Positions 25,379-34,677 of a stretch of 64,000 bases of DNA are shown here, in pieces; position 1 is the stretch's first letter, and every line of letters begins with the position of its first letter. The DNA is taken from NCBI GenBank assembly GCA_964293475.1, contig CAXYYJ010000005.1, positions 1 to 64,000 on the forward strand. Reading direction: 5' to 3'. Below the pieces are notes generated by a model. The model saw only the letters and a list, made by a program, of their open reading frames with translations. It did not search any database and was not told the origin of the DNA. Origin of the DNA: UBA12170 sp964293475. Lineage in GTDB: Bacteria > Bacteroidota > Bacteroidia > Bacteroidales > UBA12170. Position numbers and translations under genes: made by a program.

Positions 25379-27541
25379 ATGAGAATAAAATCGATTAAAT
25401 TAAAAAATTTTCAATCATATTATAGCGAAAATAATATGATTGAATTTACAAGTGGATTAAATGTTGTGACAGGTTCAATTGCATCTGGCAAATCAAAATT
25501 ATTTGATGCTTTCTATTGGACTCTCAATGATATGATTTTTATAACCGGAAAAGACTGGGTGAAATCTAATACATTAAAAGCAGCTTTCATTAATGACAAG
25601 GCTAAATTTGAAGCAAAAAATATTGGTGATCTAATTGAGACATTTGTAGAAATAGTTGTTTCAAAAAAAACGAATAACCGAAGTAATAAAGAAATAGATT
25701 TCATCATTAGAAGACAATTACTTATCAGTCGTAAAAATGATGGGTTTTATCACGAAGCAGAAACCTGGAAAATAAATCCTAATACCCTCTCAGTTGAATT
25801 TACAAATCCTGACAATTCAAATTTTGAAAGGAAAACAGGTTTAGAAGCTGTAGCTTTTATTGAAGAGTTATTTCCAGCAAAAATCAGCCCATATATTTGG
25901 TTCCAAGGAGAAGCTTTAGATAAGTTAATTGATTTTAATAGTAAAGGAACAATAAGAAGAGCAATAGATTATTTGTCTTATGTTCCATTATATAAAATTA
26001 TGAAAGATATTATAAATCAAGTAGATGAAAAAATAGATAGAAAGAAAATCACCGAACTCCGTAAGTTATCAACTAATAAAATTGCATATGATCGATTAAC
26101 CAAAGAAATAGAAGAGCAGAGAGATATTATAAAGAACAATAAAATCTTTATAGAGGAAAAAGAATTAAAATTAAAAGAATACACAGACCAATTAGAAAAA
26201 GTAGAAACTGCGCTTGCTGCGTTAAGTGAATTTCCTGTTCTAAATGAGGAAAAAAATAGAATAAATAGTAGAATTCACGAAATAGGGATACGTATTGAGG
26301 ATTTGGATATCGACGAAAGAAAAAGATTTACTAGTTCCTGGATGTTGAAGGGATTTGAACCATTTTTAAAAGATGCAGAGAAAATTCTTATAGAATATGA
26401 AGATTATAGACAATCTTTGATTGATAAAGTATATAAGCTGCCTGATGATGTGCCTGGTGATGTATATATAAAAAAAATGCTACAAAACGAAATATGTCTG
26501 GTATGCAATAGACCAGCAAAAAAAGAATCTGAAGCATATAAAAATATTGAAGCAAAGCTGAATAGAAAAGCAAAACCAGAGTATTTGACAACTGAAAATG
26601 AGGAATTGTATCGGAGGGCTTTAACATATAAAAACAAATTGTCGAATATTTTTCGAAATAATTCTTCCATAAAAGAGCAAATTATTGCTCATAAAAAGCA
26701 AATTACTTTAGCGATTAATGAAAGGAATAGTTTAAAGGATGCCCTTACAGATGTGAATGACAAAATAAACACCCTTTATACAACAAGAGGCATTGATGTT
26801 TCAGATGGAGCAAAAAGTTATAGAACGAAAAACAACGAATACAAAACCTTGAACGAGACGATTAGAAATTTAGCCAGAAAAATAGAAGTGATAAAAGCAT
26901 CTATAACTACATCCTTATTGACAATTAAAGAAAATTCTGAAAGTCTAGAAAAAATAAAAAGAACAAATGTTGATGTTAATGTAATTGAAGAGGAAATAGC
27001 AAGATTTACTAATTATCTTGGGAAGAAAATTAGTAACATTGAGCAGAAAGAATATGAAAAACTTATATCATTAATTGAGTCTGAAGCTAATCTTTACTTC
27101 CTAGATATTACATCTGTAAATAATACCATAGATGGCAACATCATGATTGACAGAGATTCATATAGAGTTTTGAATGTTGATGATTCTGGACGAGAATTGG
27201 AAAATTACAATACTGGACATTATACTTTAATGAAAATGTGCATCATTAATGCCATTATTTCTCTAACCAATGATTACAAAGAAGAAGCATATCCATTTAT
27301 AACCGATGCTCCGACTTCAAATTTAAATCCTGAAGCTACCTATGCCTATTTGCGATCAATATCAAATACTTTTGAACAAAGCATAGTCATTACAAAAGAT
27401 ATCTCTGAAAATGAGATTGAACAAGTTAAAAATCTGGATTACATTTCAAGTTTATTTCAATTGAAAATAATCAATAATAGTAGTTCAGATAAAATGAATA
27501 GAGAAGAAGCATTTACTCAAATTTCTAATTTAAAAAACTAA
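25379..27541 (+). CDS. Rad50/SbcC-like ATPase with zinc hook
   Basis: 720 aa SMC-like protein. Walker A GSIASGKS (residues 32-39), two long coiled-coil arms (about 200-360 and 390-590) separated by a hook ICLVC with Cys373 and Cys376, and a C-terminal half with a TDAPTSNL Walker B (Asp643). This is the Rad50/RecN-type layout, not that of classical DndF/G/H. The conserved Asn of Rad50 P-loops (GxNGSGKS) is replaced by Ile-Ala. It is the second SMC-like ATPase of the island, besides DndD. Probably a DNA-scanning or clamp component of the effector module. Confidence 0.8.
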   Translation: MRIKSIKLKNFQSYYSENNMIEFTSGLNVVTGSIASGKSKLFDAFYWTLNDMIFITGKDWVKSNTLKAAFINDKAKFEAKNIGDLIETFVEIVVSKKTNNRSNKEIDFIIRRQLLISRKNDGFYHEAETWKINPNTLSVEFTNPDNSNFERKTGLEAVAFIEELFPAKISPYIWFQGEALDKLIDFNSKGTIRRAIDYLSYVPLYKIMKDIINQVDEKIDRKKITELRKLSTNKIAYDRLTKEIEEQRDIIKNNKIFIEEKELKLKEYTDQLEKVETALAALSEFPVLNEEKNRINSRIHEIGIRIEDLDIDERKRFTSSWMLKGFEPFLKDAEKILIEYEDYRQSLIDKVYKLPDDVPGDVYIKKMLQNEICLVCNRPAKKESEAYKNIEAKLNRKAKPEYLTTENEELYRRALTYKNKLSNIFRNNSSIKEQIIAHKKQITLAINERNSLKDALTDVNDKINTLYTTRGIDVSDGAKSYRTKNNEYKTLNETIRNLARKIEVIKASITTSLLTIKENSESLEKIKRTNVDVNVIEEEIARFTNYLGKKISNIEQKEYEKLISLIESEANLYFLDITSVNNTIDGNIMIDRDSYRVLNVDDSGRELENYNTGHYTLMKMCIINAIISLTNDYKEEAYPFITDAPTSNLNPEATYAYLRSISNTFEQSIVITKDISENEIEQVKNLDYISSLFQLKIINNSSSDKMNREEAFTQISNLKN

Positions 27542-27546
27542 TAAAT

Positions 27547-27993
27547 ATGTCTTTAGCATTAGAACTTTCTGAAAAACGACTGAGGTACTTAATTTCACAT
27601 CGTGAGAATATTTTAAATAGGTTTTGTGAAGTACAAACATCAAAAGATGACATAACCCGTAAATATTTTTCCCAATTATGGGAAGGATATGCCTGGGCTG
27701 CAATAATGGGTTTTATTAATAATAAAAGGTCTCCTTTAAAAGGTAAAACAGACAATGCTTTTAGCTTTAGTACAATAAACAATAAAGGCGGCGAGATAGC
27801 CGATGCATTGGTATTAATGGCTATTAGTAAATCGGAAAATGGATACAAATCATTGCTAAACCCAGACGAAATTATAAAAATTATTGAAGAGTATGCAAAT
27901 GGGGGCTTTGAAATCGTTGAAAGCATTTTAAAAGATGATGATAGGTATTTTGATAATCCTGATGCATTTATTGAGGAGTTACTCGAAAGATAG
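27547..27993 (+). CDS. small Dnd-associated protein (Dnd-associated protein 4-like)
   Basis: 148 aa, cytosolic. The stretches WEGYAWAAIMGFINNKR (about 41-57) and IIKIIEEYANGGFEIVESIL (about 119-138) recall the family called dnd system-associated protein 4, about 150 aa long and confined to Dnd loci; this is from memory and needs a profile search. Five bases after the Rad50-like stop, and its own stop abuts the next ATG (TAGATG). Biochemical role unknown. Confidence 0.6.
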   Translation: MSLALELSEKRLRYLISHRENILNRFCEVQTSKDDITRKYFSQLWEGYAWAAIMGFINNKRSPLKGKTDNAFSFSTINNKGGEIADALVLMAISKSENGYKSLLNPDEIIKIIEEYANGGFEIVESILKDDDRYFDNPDAFIEELLER

Positions 27994-28575
27994 ATGATAT
28001 TTAAGAATTATAATTACAAAAACAAAAAAAATAATGATATGAGAAACAATTGGCATATATTGTTGCATTTTTTAAAGGAAAGATTCACAAAACCACTTAA
28101 TCAACCAAGTTTTGTTTTTTATTTTTTCGTTGTAATATTTCTTTTGGGATCAATCGGGTTAATATCAGAGATTATTTTTCAATACTGTGAGAAAGTTTTT
28201 AATAGTAGTATTTTAGTAACGAATTCAGCAAATACATTTTTAACACTAATTGCTGCATCATCAATTGAATTAATTATGATAAATGATGATAATTTGAATT
28301 ATCCATACAGAAAGAATGATATACAAATTTTTGGAGTTTCTGTTTTAATTTTTGGTTTTTTATTATGGATCTTTTCAATATATATAAAAGATTCTATTGG
28401 GGGATTAATATCTAGTATATTGGGTTTAATTCTAGCATATCTGTTATGGTGGATTGCAAATTCGAATAATAAAACTCTTGTGAGTGATGAACAACCAGAT
28501 GTAGCTATCGGCGGAAATAAGCAGAACATCGCTAATGATAATTTAGAAGGTGATATTGATGAATTTACAAATTAA
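27994..28575 (+). CDS. membrane protein of the Dnd island, unknown family
   Basis: 193 aa from the ATG that abuts the previous stop; an alternative start is Met16 (28039). Three clear membrane helices (about 40-62, 111-131, 136-154) and a weaker one at 78-95 (TFLTLIAASSIELIM). A basic cytosolic N-terminus and an acidic C-terminal tail (about 160-193) suggest both ends inside. I do not recognise the family. A membrane protein inside a Dnd operon is unexpected and hints at an abortive-infection or membrane-linked effector; a passenger gene is the alternative. Confidence 0.75.
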   Translation: MIFKNYNYKNKKNNDMRNNWHILLHFLKERFTKPLNQPSFVFYFFVVIFLLGSIGLISEIIFQYCEKVFNSSILVTNSANTFLTLIAASSIELIMINDDNLNYPYRKNDIQIFGVSVLIFGFLLWIFSIYIKDSIGGLISSILGLILAYLLWWIANSNNKTLVSDEQPDVAIGGNKQNIANDNLEGDIDEFTN

Positions 28576-28581
28576 TTTGAG

Positions 28582-29766
28582 ATGAATAAAATAGAGGTTT
28601 TAGAAGTCAAACAACCTATTGGAGTATTTTACATAACTAAAATAAAAGCATCTGTTCTACTTGAAATAGTTGAGGCTGATCCTTATAGGATTACCAGCGA
28701 AATGCAACGAATTGGTACACAAAGGCCAGAAGACAGAAAAAGAATTGGTGATATATCCGAATTTTTGAAAGGAGTAGAAAGCACTTTGCCGAACTCAATA
28801 ATTATTGCAGGTAATACTAATCCCAATGCTGAAAGATGGGAAGTTACAAAGGAAGGTAATCAGCTGTTTCTTAGCTTTCAAGAAAAAGTAATCAATGGAA
28901 CAATAATTGATGGTCAACATAGACTAAAAGGCTTCAAACTATTGCCAAATGAAATCATAAAGGACTTTGATCTGATATGTTCAATTTATTTAGATTTACC
29001 CAATCCTTATCAAGCATATATTTTTGCAACTATTAATATGAATCAAAAGAAAGTTGACAAAAGCTTAGCTTATGAATTATATGGTTATAATCTAGACGAT
29101 GATAATCCAAATACATGGTCTCCAGAAAAATTAGCTGTTTATTTATCTCGAAAACTTAATTTTGATAAAGAATCGATATTTTATAACAGAATTATTATAG
29201 CTGCAGAAAATGATAATATCCTTTATGAAATATCTCCAAAAAATAATGACTGGTATATTTCTACAGCTTCAATTGTTGATGGAATTCTTTTACTAATTTC
29301 ATCAAACCCTAAAAGAGATAGAGATTTATTACAACAATTAGATGAAAAAAATAGAAAAAGATCATCTCTAAAGGTTGATAATGCTCCGTTGAGAAATTAT
29401 TATCTTGAAAGTAATGATAAGTTGATATATACAATTATAAAAAACTTTTTTAATGCATCATATAAAACACTTTTCAAAAAAGGAAGCTATCTTTTTAAAA
29501 CTGTTGGGATTCAAGCTCAATTCGGTCTTTTAAAAATAATAATAGATCAGTATCTTATTAAACATAAAAATATTGGTGAGATATATTACACTGAACTACT
29601 TGCGAATTGCGTAGATATTGACTTTTCGGATAATTTCTTTACTGCATCTGGTTTGGGTAAATCAAGAATATTAAATACCTTACAATTAAAACTAAAATTA
29701 AAAGATTTATTGGATATTAGAAAAGTTGACGATGTAGATGACTACCATCGAATAGCTAATTTATAA
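28582..29766 (+). CDS. dndB: DGQHR-domain protein, DndB-like
   Basis: 394 aa. The diagnostic motif GTIIDGQHRLKGF (DGQHR at residues 110-114) is followed by VxxxLDLPNPYQAYIFATINMNQKKVDKS-type sequence (split here around 128-165), as in DndB/ParB-like DGQHR proteins. DndB represses or tunes phosphorothioation and binds DNA. It ends the rightward operon, 6 bp after the membrane protein, and its stop is only 4 bp from the stop of convergent dndE. The family also contains Dnd-associated DGQHR proteins other than DndB, so the symbol is provisional. Confidence 0.75.
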   Translation: MNKIEVLEVKQPIGVFYITKIKASVLLEIVEADPYRITSEMQRIGTQRPEDRKRIGDISEFLKGVESTLPNSIIIAGNTNPNAERWEVTKEGNQLFLSFQEKVINGTIIDGQHRLKGFKLLPNEIIKDFDLICSIYLDLPNPYQAYIFATINMNQKKVDKSLAYELYGYNLDDDNPNTWSPEKLAVYLSRKLNFDKESIFYNRIIIAAENDNILYEISPKNNDWYISTASIVDGILLLISSNPKRDRDLLQQLDEKNRKRSSLKVDNAPLRNYYLESNDKLIYTIIKNFFNASYKTLFKKGSYLFKTVGIQAQFGLLKIIIDQYLIKHKNIGEIYYTELLANCVDIDFSDNFFTASGLGKSRILNTLQLKLKLKDLLDIRKVDDVDDYHRIANL

Positions 29767-29770
29767 GTAT

Positions 29771-30160
29771 TTAATAACCAATGGCATTAACTAAAAAATC
29801 AAAGGCTTCAATATTAGGATTATCTTCAATTTCCTGATTGATTATTTGCAAACCATCATCAATATGCATTTTAATATATTTAGGGATGTCTTTATCGGAT
29901 TTATGAATTTTATAATGATCACAGATTAAGCCAACATAAATGTTTATATAATCACCAAAAAGTACTGCTTTTGAGTATTCCTTGCCGCTAGAATTTGAGA
30001 TTTTTGTAAGGTCAAACCTCCTATCCTTTGATATTGAGTATGTCAAGGCAATGCGGGCAATAATATTTTCTGTGCCTAGATTTAGTTTCCTGGTAAGTTT
30101 GGAAACAATTTCTTTATTTTCTTTACTAGTCCTAATCTGAGTAAACATAATTTTGCTCAT
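29771..30160 (-). CDS. dndE: DNA sulfur modification protein DndE
   Basis: 129 aa; an alternative start at Met5 (30148, MFTQIRTSKENKEI) may be the real one. The sequence 'RTSKENKEIVSKLTRKLNL..ENIIARIALTYSIS' matches the compact helical DndE fold, which binds nicked DNA and is needed for phosphorothioation. The start overlaps the end of dndD by 29 bp (17 bp from Met5), so the two are translationally coupled. Last gene of the leftward dndCDE operon. Confidence 0.85.
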   Translation of the reverse strand: MSKIMFTQIRTSKENKEIVSKLTRKLNLGTENIIARIALTYSISKDRRFDLTKISNSSGKEYSKAVLFGDYINIYVGLICDHYKIHKSDKDIPKYIKMHIDDGLQIINQEIEDNPNIEAFDFLVNAIGY

Positions 30161-32228
30161 TGAATTTTATAAATAACTCATCAATTTTGCATTTTTCAAT
30201 TTTTGATGAACCTTTTTCATTTTCTATTAAATATACTCCACACAATTTAGGTTTTAATTGCTCAAACTCTTTAAATGTTAACTCTTTCTCTAATAATGGA
30301 AATAGCACAACTTGTTCGGAAACAGATGGATAAAACTCATTTATAACATTTCTCGAATGCTGTTTGTCAAATTTTTGAAGTGGACTGTCGATAAAAACAG
30401 GAAAATTAATTCCGGATTCATCTACAAGAGCTTTCAATAATGCCGTTGCATAAAGTTGCTGCTCACCTTTAGACAATTCATCTTTATTGATAAGCATTCC
30501 ATTGGGGCCAAGTAAATCAATATCCATAATATCGTCTTCTATTCTAACCCTAATATCTGAAATTAATTGTTCCTTATGCATCAGTTTCTTTAAACCTAAT
30601 AATATTGCTTTTTGTAAGGAATATTTTTTCTCTTCTTTTATTCTATTTGTTAAAATATTTAGTTTATTCAATAATTGTACGGTAACATCATACTTCTTTT
30701 TATCGTTCTCGACCAAATTGAAGTTTTTCTCATATTCCGATAAAACTTTAAGATTAGAACCTTGGTTTTGCTTTAAAATTGCTTGATTTTCAATAAGTCT
30801 ATGCTTTTCATCAAGCATATTATCTAGTCTTATTGTTAATGCTATTTTATCTTCCCTTAAAGTTTGAGCTAGGGGGTTGTTTTTCCTGGCTTCCGCTTGT
30901 TTTATTCTATTTTGTGCCTTAGCCAGATAAAGTTTTGTGTCTTTCTCTTTCTTAACTATGTTGCTAAATTGCAACTGAAAAGACTCCTTTATATATTGAT
31001 GAGTTGCAGAAATTTCTCGGGCAATATTATCATCAAAATCTAGTAAAATATTTCCTGTGATATTCTGTTCTTGATTATTTCTCTCCAAAATAATTCTTGA
31101 AAGAACACTTTCTATTTCTTGATATTTAGATAAGCTAAAGTCAAGCTTCTTAAGTTCATTTGTAATTTTACTGGAAAAATCTCTTATTTCTCTGTTTAGT
31201 TGTTCATGATTAACTTTAGACTCCTTTATTTTTGACTCTAATATAACCCTATCAACAAGTTGGTCAAGTTTTTTTCCAGCTATAACCACCGGAATGATAT
31301 CGAGCAATGAACCTAATTCATCTTTAATTTGTTTATGTTCCTTTTTTAAATTGTCTCTTTCTTTGATAATAACTTTTAAATCTTCCAGTGAAATGTCATT
31401 CCCTTCGCGAATCAGTTTTTCTTGTATCTGGTCAATTCTCACTTTAACCTGATTCATTTCATTATCCAAAGACCTTATTTTTTCATTATTTAACTCAATT
31501 AACTCGGATAATTCTTCATCTCTTTTTATTAGCCCTTCTAATTTTTCCTTGTCTAGTTTTGAAACGCCACTTCGTCTCAATTTCGTTAAAAGGGAGTTTA
31601 AATTTGTTTTAAGATCTTCATATTTTTTAATACCAAGAACTTCTGAATAAGCCTTGCTCAATGTTCTTAATTCAGCTTTTGTTTTAGCTTCAGCCAATGA
31701 AACAATTTTTTCAGCATCAAAGAAAAAGAATTTCGAAATTTCACGTGGTAAAATAAAATCGTTTATGAATATGTCATATCCAACATTTTTTGTAAGTTCA
31801 TTTTCTTGTCCATCAATTAATATGCTAAGAGACTCTCTTTCGTTAATTAAATTGAATGTTCGGCTTATAACTACTTGCTTACAAGGAATAGAAGGAATTA
31901 ATACATCTGTCAGATGAACTTCTACACCTAGTTCAGATGGGTTTTTTTTATCAGCTTCTAAAGCAATCAGAGAATTTTTATTAAATAATGTTTTTAGATA
32001 TAAATCATAACCACCTACATTCTTAATATCTTGCTTGTACTTATCTTCAACCTGAACCATTAAATTGCCATAGAAGCACCATATTAGAGATGTTAAAAAC
32101 GTTGTTTTACCATAACCATTTTTACCTGCAATTAAGGAAATGTTTTTGCCAGGTTTATAACTAAAAATGATTTCATTTTTGCCTTTATATACTTTAAAAT
32201 TATTCAATATTACTTTTTCAATTCTCAT
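30132..32228 (-). CDS. dndD: DNA sulfur modification protein DndD (SMC-like ATPase)
   Basis: 698 aa from ATG 32228 (MRIEKVILNNFKVYKG); the frame extends 9 codons into dndC but the chosen ATG sits one base after the dndC stop (TAA-A-ATG). Walker A AGKNGYGKTT (Lys41), long central coiled coils (about 200-480), ABC-type signature LSKGEQQL and Walker B FPVFIDSP near the C-terminus. DndD is thought to alter DNA structure or supply energy during replacement of a non-bridging oxygen by sulfur. Distinct from the Rad50-like gene at 25379, which has a CxxC hook that DndD lacks. Confidence 0.92.
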   Translation of the reverse strand: MRIEKVILNNFKVYKGKNEIIFSYKPGKNISLIAGKNGYGKTTFLTSLIWCFYGNLMVQVEDKYKQDIKNVGGYDLYLKTLFNKNSLIALEADKKNPSELGVEVHLTDVLIPSIPCKQVVISRTFNLINERESLSILIDGQENELTKNVGYDIFINDFILPREISKFFFFDAEKIVSLAEAKTKAELRTLSKAYSEVLGIKKYEDLKTNLNSLLTKLRRSGVSKLDKEKLEGLIKRDEELSELIELNNEKIRSLDNEMNQVKVRIDQIQEKLIREGNDISLEDLKVIIKERDNLKKEHKQIKDELGSLLDIIPVVIAGKKLDQLVDRVILESKIKESKVNHEQLNREIRDFSSKITNELKKLDFSLSKYQEIESVLSRIILERNNQEQNITGNILLDFDDNIAREISATHQYIKESFQLQFSNIVKKEKDTKLYLAKAQNRIKQAEARKNNPLAQTLREDKIALTIRLDNMLDEKHRLIENQAILKQNQGSNLKVLSEYEKNFNLVENDKKKYDVTVQLLNKLNILTNRIKEEKKYSLQKAILLGLKKLMHKEQLISDIRVRIEDDIMDIDLLGPNGMLINKDELSKGEQQLYATALLKALVDESGINFPVFIDSPLQKFDKQHSRNVINEFYPSVSEQVVLFPLLEKELTFKEFEQLKPKLCGVYLIENEKGSSKIEKCKIDELFIKFNEQNYVYSD

Positions 32229-32229
32229 T

Positions 32230-33594
32230 TTAAAGGCTTTTTGCAAATTTTTCAATTCTGTCTTCTATATCATTATGTATTCCATATTTTGAGATCAACA
32301 AAGTTTTTGATTCTTGCAGGGAAATAAGATTATCAATTAAATGATAGTAGCTCATGTCGGTATCGCACACTTCCTTCAATATTCTTCTTTCCAAATTGCC
32401 TAAAGACTTCATATTATTTGTTGATATGTCTCTTTGATATATTCTTCTATAAATATCTGATACTTTGAAATCAAAAATGCCATCTCTATTCCATATAACT
32501 TGAATTGCGATTAATTCTTGATTAGTTATTAGGTTGATATGAGGTTTCCGTATTTGTACATCCTTTTGTATTAACAATAAATCATTTAAAATTTTAGCTC
32601 TATAGAAATCTTCATAATTACCAGTTCTATGTCCTTCATCATCAACTGCAATCATTCCATTTCGTCTTGTATCTGACCTGTTTTGGTTAATATTTCTCTC
32701 ATCAATCAATTGATTTCTAAAATCCATTAGTGGTTGAAGCCAATCTTGACCATTTTCAACCAAAGCACTCATAGATTTATCTTTTTTCACTACCGTGCAT
32801 GTCCAGCAACCAAAACGGCTTTGCCCGCATGAAGTGTGTTGTTTGTCAGTAACTACAGTTGGACATTCATAATCATCTGCACTTGCATCTGAGTATATTT
32901 TAAACAAGATGGAGTTATCAAAACCCCAAGGGGCTGAAATGCTATTGATAACATACCATACTTCTTCCAACATTAATTCTTTAATTGGTGCAAATACGTA
33001 TGTATTTGCATTTGTAGTATGTTTAGATAACCTATTTCCTTTAACTTCATGTTTTTTTATCGATCTCTCTCTTGTAAAACTCTCTTGATACCTTGTACCT
33101 AAAAGCACAATTGCCTCTCCAATTTCATCGACCTGCTCTAACAAAAAGTTTGAAGTTGGTTTTATTTTTAATTTATCTGTACACCATCGAAATGTGTTAT
33201 TTGGCACTGGGTAGCCTTTGCCTATTACGTTAACCCAAAAGGTTTCTTCAAGTTTTGGGGTTGTCTTTTTAACAATAATAGGTAGCCCTTGCTCTCTGGC
33301 AGCTATAGTAATCTTAGATAGAACATCATCCACATAATCAGCTATTATTGGATTTTCAACCATAGTATCATTACAGACTACATAAACAGGTCGTTTAAGT
33401 TGATAAGGGTTGCTGAAATTATCTCTAATATGCCTTAAAGCAAGCCATACTAATGTTAATAAAACAGTTGAATCCTTACCTCCACTAAAACCAATTATCC
33501 ATGGCCTAAGAGTTTGATCATAGGCATATTGGTCAATGATATCTCCAATAATTATATTTATTCTCTCACTCTTGGTTATTTTAATATTCTCCAT
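32230..33594 (-). CDS. dndC: DNA phosphorothioation system sulfurtransferase DndC
   Basis: 454 aa. PP-loop ATPase motif FSGGKDST (36-43), a PAPS-reductase-like core, and the DndC-typical RFGCWTCTVVKKD, whose cysteines probably belong to an iron-sulfur cluster. It activates the DNA backbone and receives sulfur from a cysteine desulfurase. No dndA is nearby, so a chromosomal IscS/SufS-type desulfurase must serve. First gene of the leftward operon; a TATTTTTG box sits 17 bp upstream. Confidence 0.94.
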   Translation of the reverse strand: MENIKITKSERINIIIGDIIDQYAYDQTLRPWIIGFSGGKDSTVLLTLVWLALRHIRDNFSNPYQLKRPVYVVCNDTMVENPIIADYVDDVLSKITIAAREQGLPIIVKKTTPKLEETFWVNVIGKGYPVPNNTFRWCTDKLKIKPTSNFLLEQVDEIGEAIVLLGTRYQESFTRERSIKKHEVKGNRLSKHTTNANTYVFAPIKELMLEEVWYVINSISAPWGFDNSILFKIYSDASADDYECPTVVTDKQHTSCGQSRFGCWTCTVVKKDKSMSALVENGQDWLQPLMDFRNQLIDERNINQNRSDTRRNGMIAVDDEGHRTGNYEDFYRAKILNDLLLIQKDVQIRKPHINLITNQELIAIQVIWNRDGIFDFKVSDIYRRIYQRDISTNNMKSLGNLERRILKEVCDTDMSYYHLIDNLISLQESKTLLISKYGIHNDIEDRIEKFAKSL

Positions 33595-33610
33595 TAAAAA
33601 TTATTTGGTT

Positions 33611-33618
33611 CAAAAATA
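33611..33618 (-). promoter_or_regulatory. putative -7 box of the dndCDE promoter
   Basis: The minus strand reads TATTTTTG (exact TAnnTTTG), ending 16 bp before the dndC ATG. The remaining 33619-33900 is AT-rich; it has GTTGTT direct repeats around a TTTGCAAA palindrome (about 33624-33649) that could be an operator, and nothing else recognisable. Confidence 0.45.
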
Positions 33619-33900
33619 CATATTGTTGTTTGCAAATTCGTAGTTGTTGACCATATTTTATTCACACAAAACTACTAAACTACTGAGCTAAATTTGATCA
33701 GATTTAAATATAAATTAATAAAACATAATACTGAATCACAGATATATAGCTTATTTTAGATAATTTGGAACAGCTTTATTTGCTTCGTGACCTCAATTTT
33801 CCTGAAAAAAAATTTTGGTATAAGTTTGTTTTCAATACATTTCTAAGGTATTGGCTTATTGTATGAGCGTATTCGTTAACATTAGAATAATTTATCTAAG

Positions 33901-34506
33901 CTATTTCGTATTCCCAAAAATAGCCCTGTGTTTTTCAATTAAGTCTTCCATTTTTTGCCTAAACTTTTCTTGTTGTCCTGAACCTGGAAATTCAATAGGG
34001 CTTTCGTTTAACACTCTAAAATTGTAATAGTTTAGTGTTCCAGCCATAGCTGAATAAACCGGCACACTTATAAGCACTATTGGAACATTTGGATTTTTTA
34101 ATGACCTCACTTTATTTGCCAATGCATCTTTTTGATTAGAAAGATATTTTATCTTTTCATTGGTCTTACTTATATGAGATGGCATAGGATAATCTAAAGC
34201 ATCAATGAGAAAAAAACCTTTTTCTTTAAACATTTCAAGGTATGCCACTTTCTCATTTCTTAATGTGTGCACAGGTATTTTTTTTCCACCAAAAAGCTCT
34301 TCATAAAGGTTTTCACCACTTTTTGGTGGCTTAAAAAGAACTTTCATCAGCTCCAAATACAATGAATCTTGCTCTCTAACGTCTTCAAAATAAAAAAACC
34401 TATCTTCATTATCAGGCGGTGCTTCAGCTATAAATAAACATTTAATATTTTCAGGCTTATACTTTAATCTTGCCTTTTCTATTTTTTCTTTATGTTCCGG
34501 ATTCAT
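33901..34506 (-). CDS. uracil-DNA-glycosylase-fold-like hypothetical protein
   Basis: 201 aa, soluble. IKCLFIAEAPPDNEDRFFYFED near the N-terminus and IEFPGSGQQEKFRQKM near the C-terminus recall the nucleotide-binding loops of UDG-like proteins, with 'FLIDALDYPM' and 'VLISVPVY' as core strands. No confident family. It is as AT-rich as the Dnd genes and lies at the right edge of the island, so it is probably part of the transferred segment. A DNA-base-directed defence or repair role is conjecture. Confidence 0.6.
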   Translation of the reverse strand: MNPEHKEKIEKARLKYKPENIKCLFIAEAPPDNEDRFFYFEDVREQDSLYLELMKVLFKPPKSGENLYEELFGGKKIPVHTLRNEKVAYLEMFKEKGFFLIDALDYPMPSHISKTNEKIKYLSNQKDALANKVRSLKNPNVPIVLISVPVYSAMAGTLNYYNFRVLNESPIEFPGSGQQEKFRQKMEDLIEKHRAIFGNTK

Positions 34507-34677
34507 GCTTTTGCGGGAGTTTTTATGTGCTAATTTATCAAATAATCCCTTATCTCTTCAAAATAAGTTTTTAATAATTCATGTCTACCCCTTTTAGCGC
34601 AATTCCTGATTTCCGCTTCGCTTCCTTGTCTATTTGCCATATTTCATTGGAAAAATTGTGGAAATTCAATAGTCAAT

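Noticed and set aside
29771..33594. dndA or a cysteine desulfurase in the Dnd locus
   Set aside because: None is encoded in the island; a desulfurase elsewhere on the chromosome is presumed to serve.
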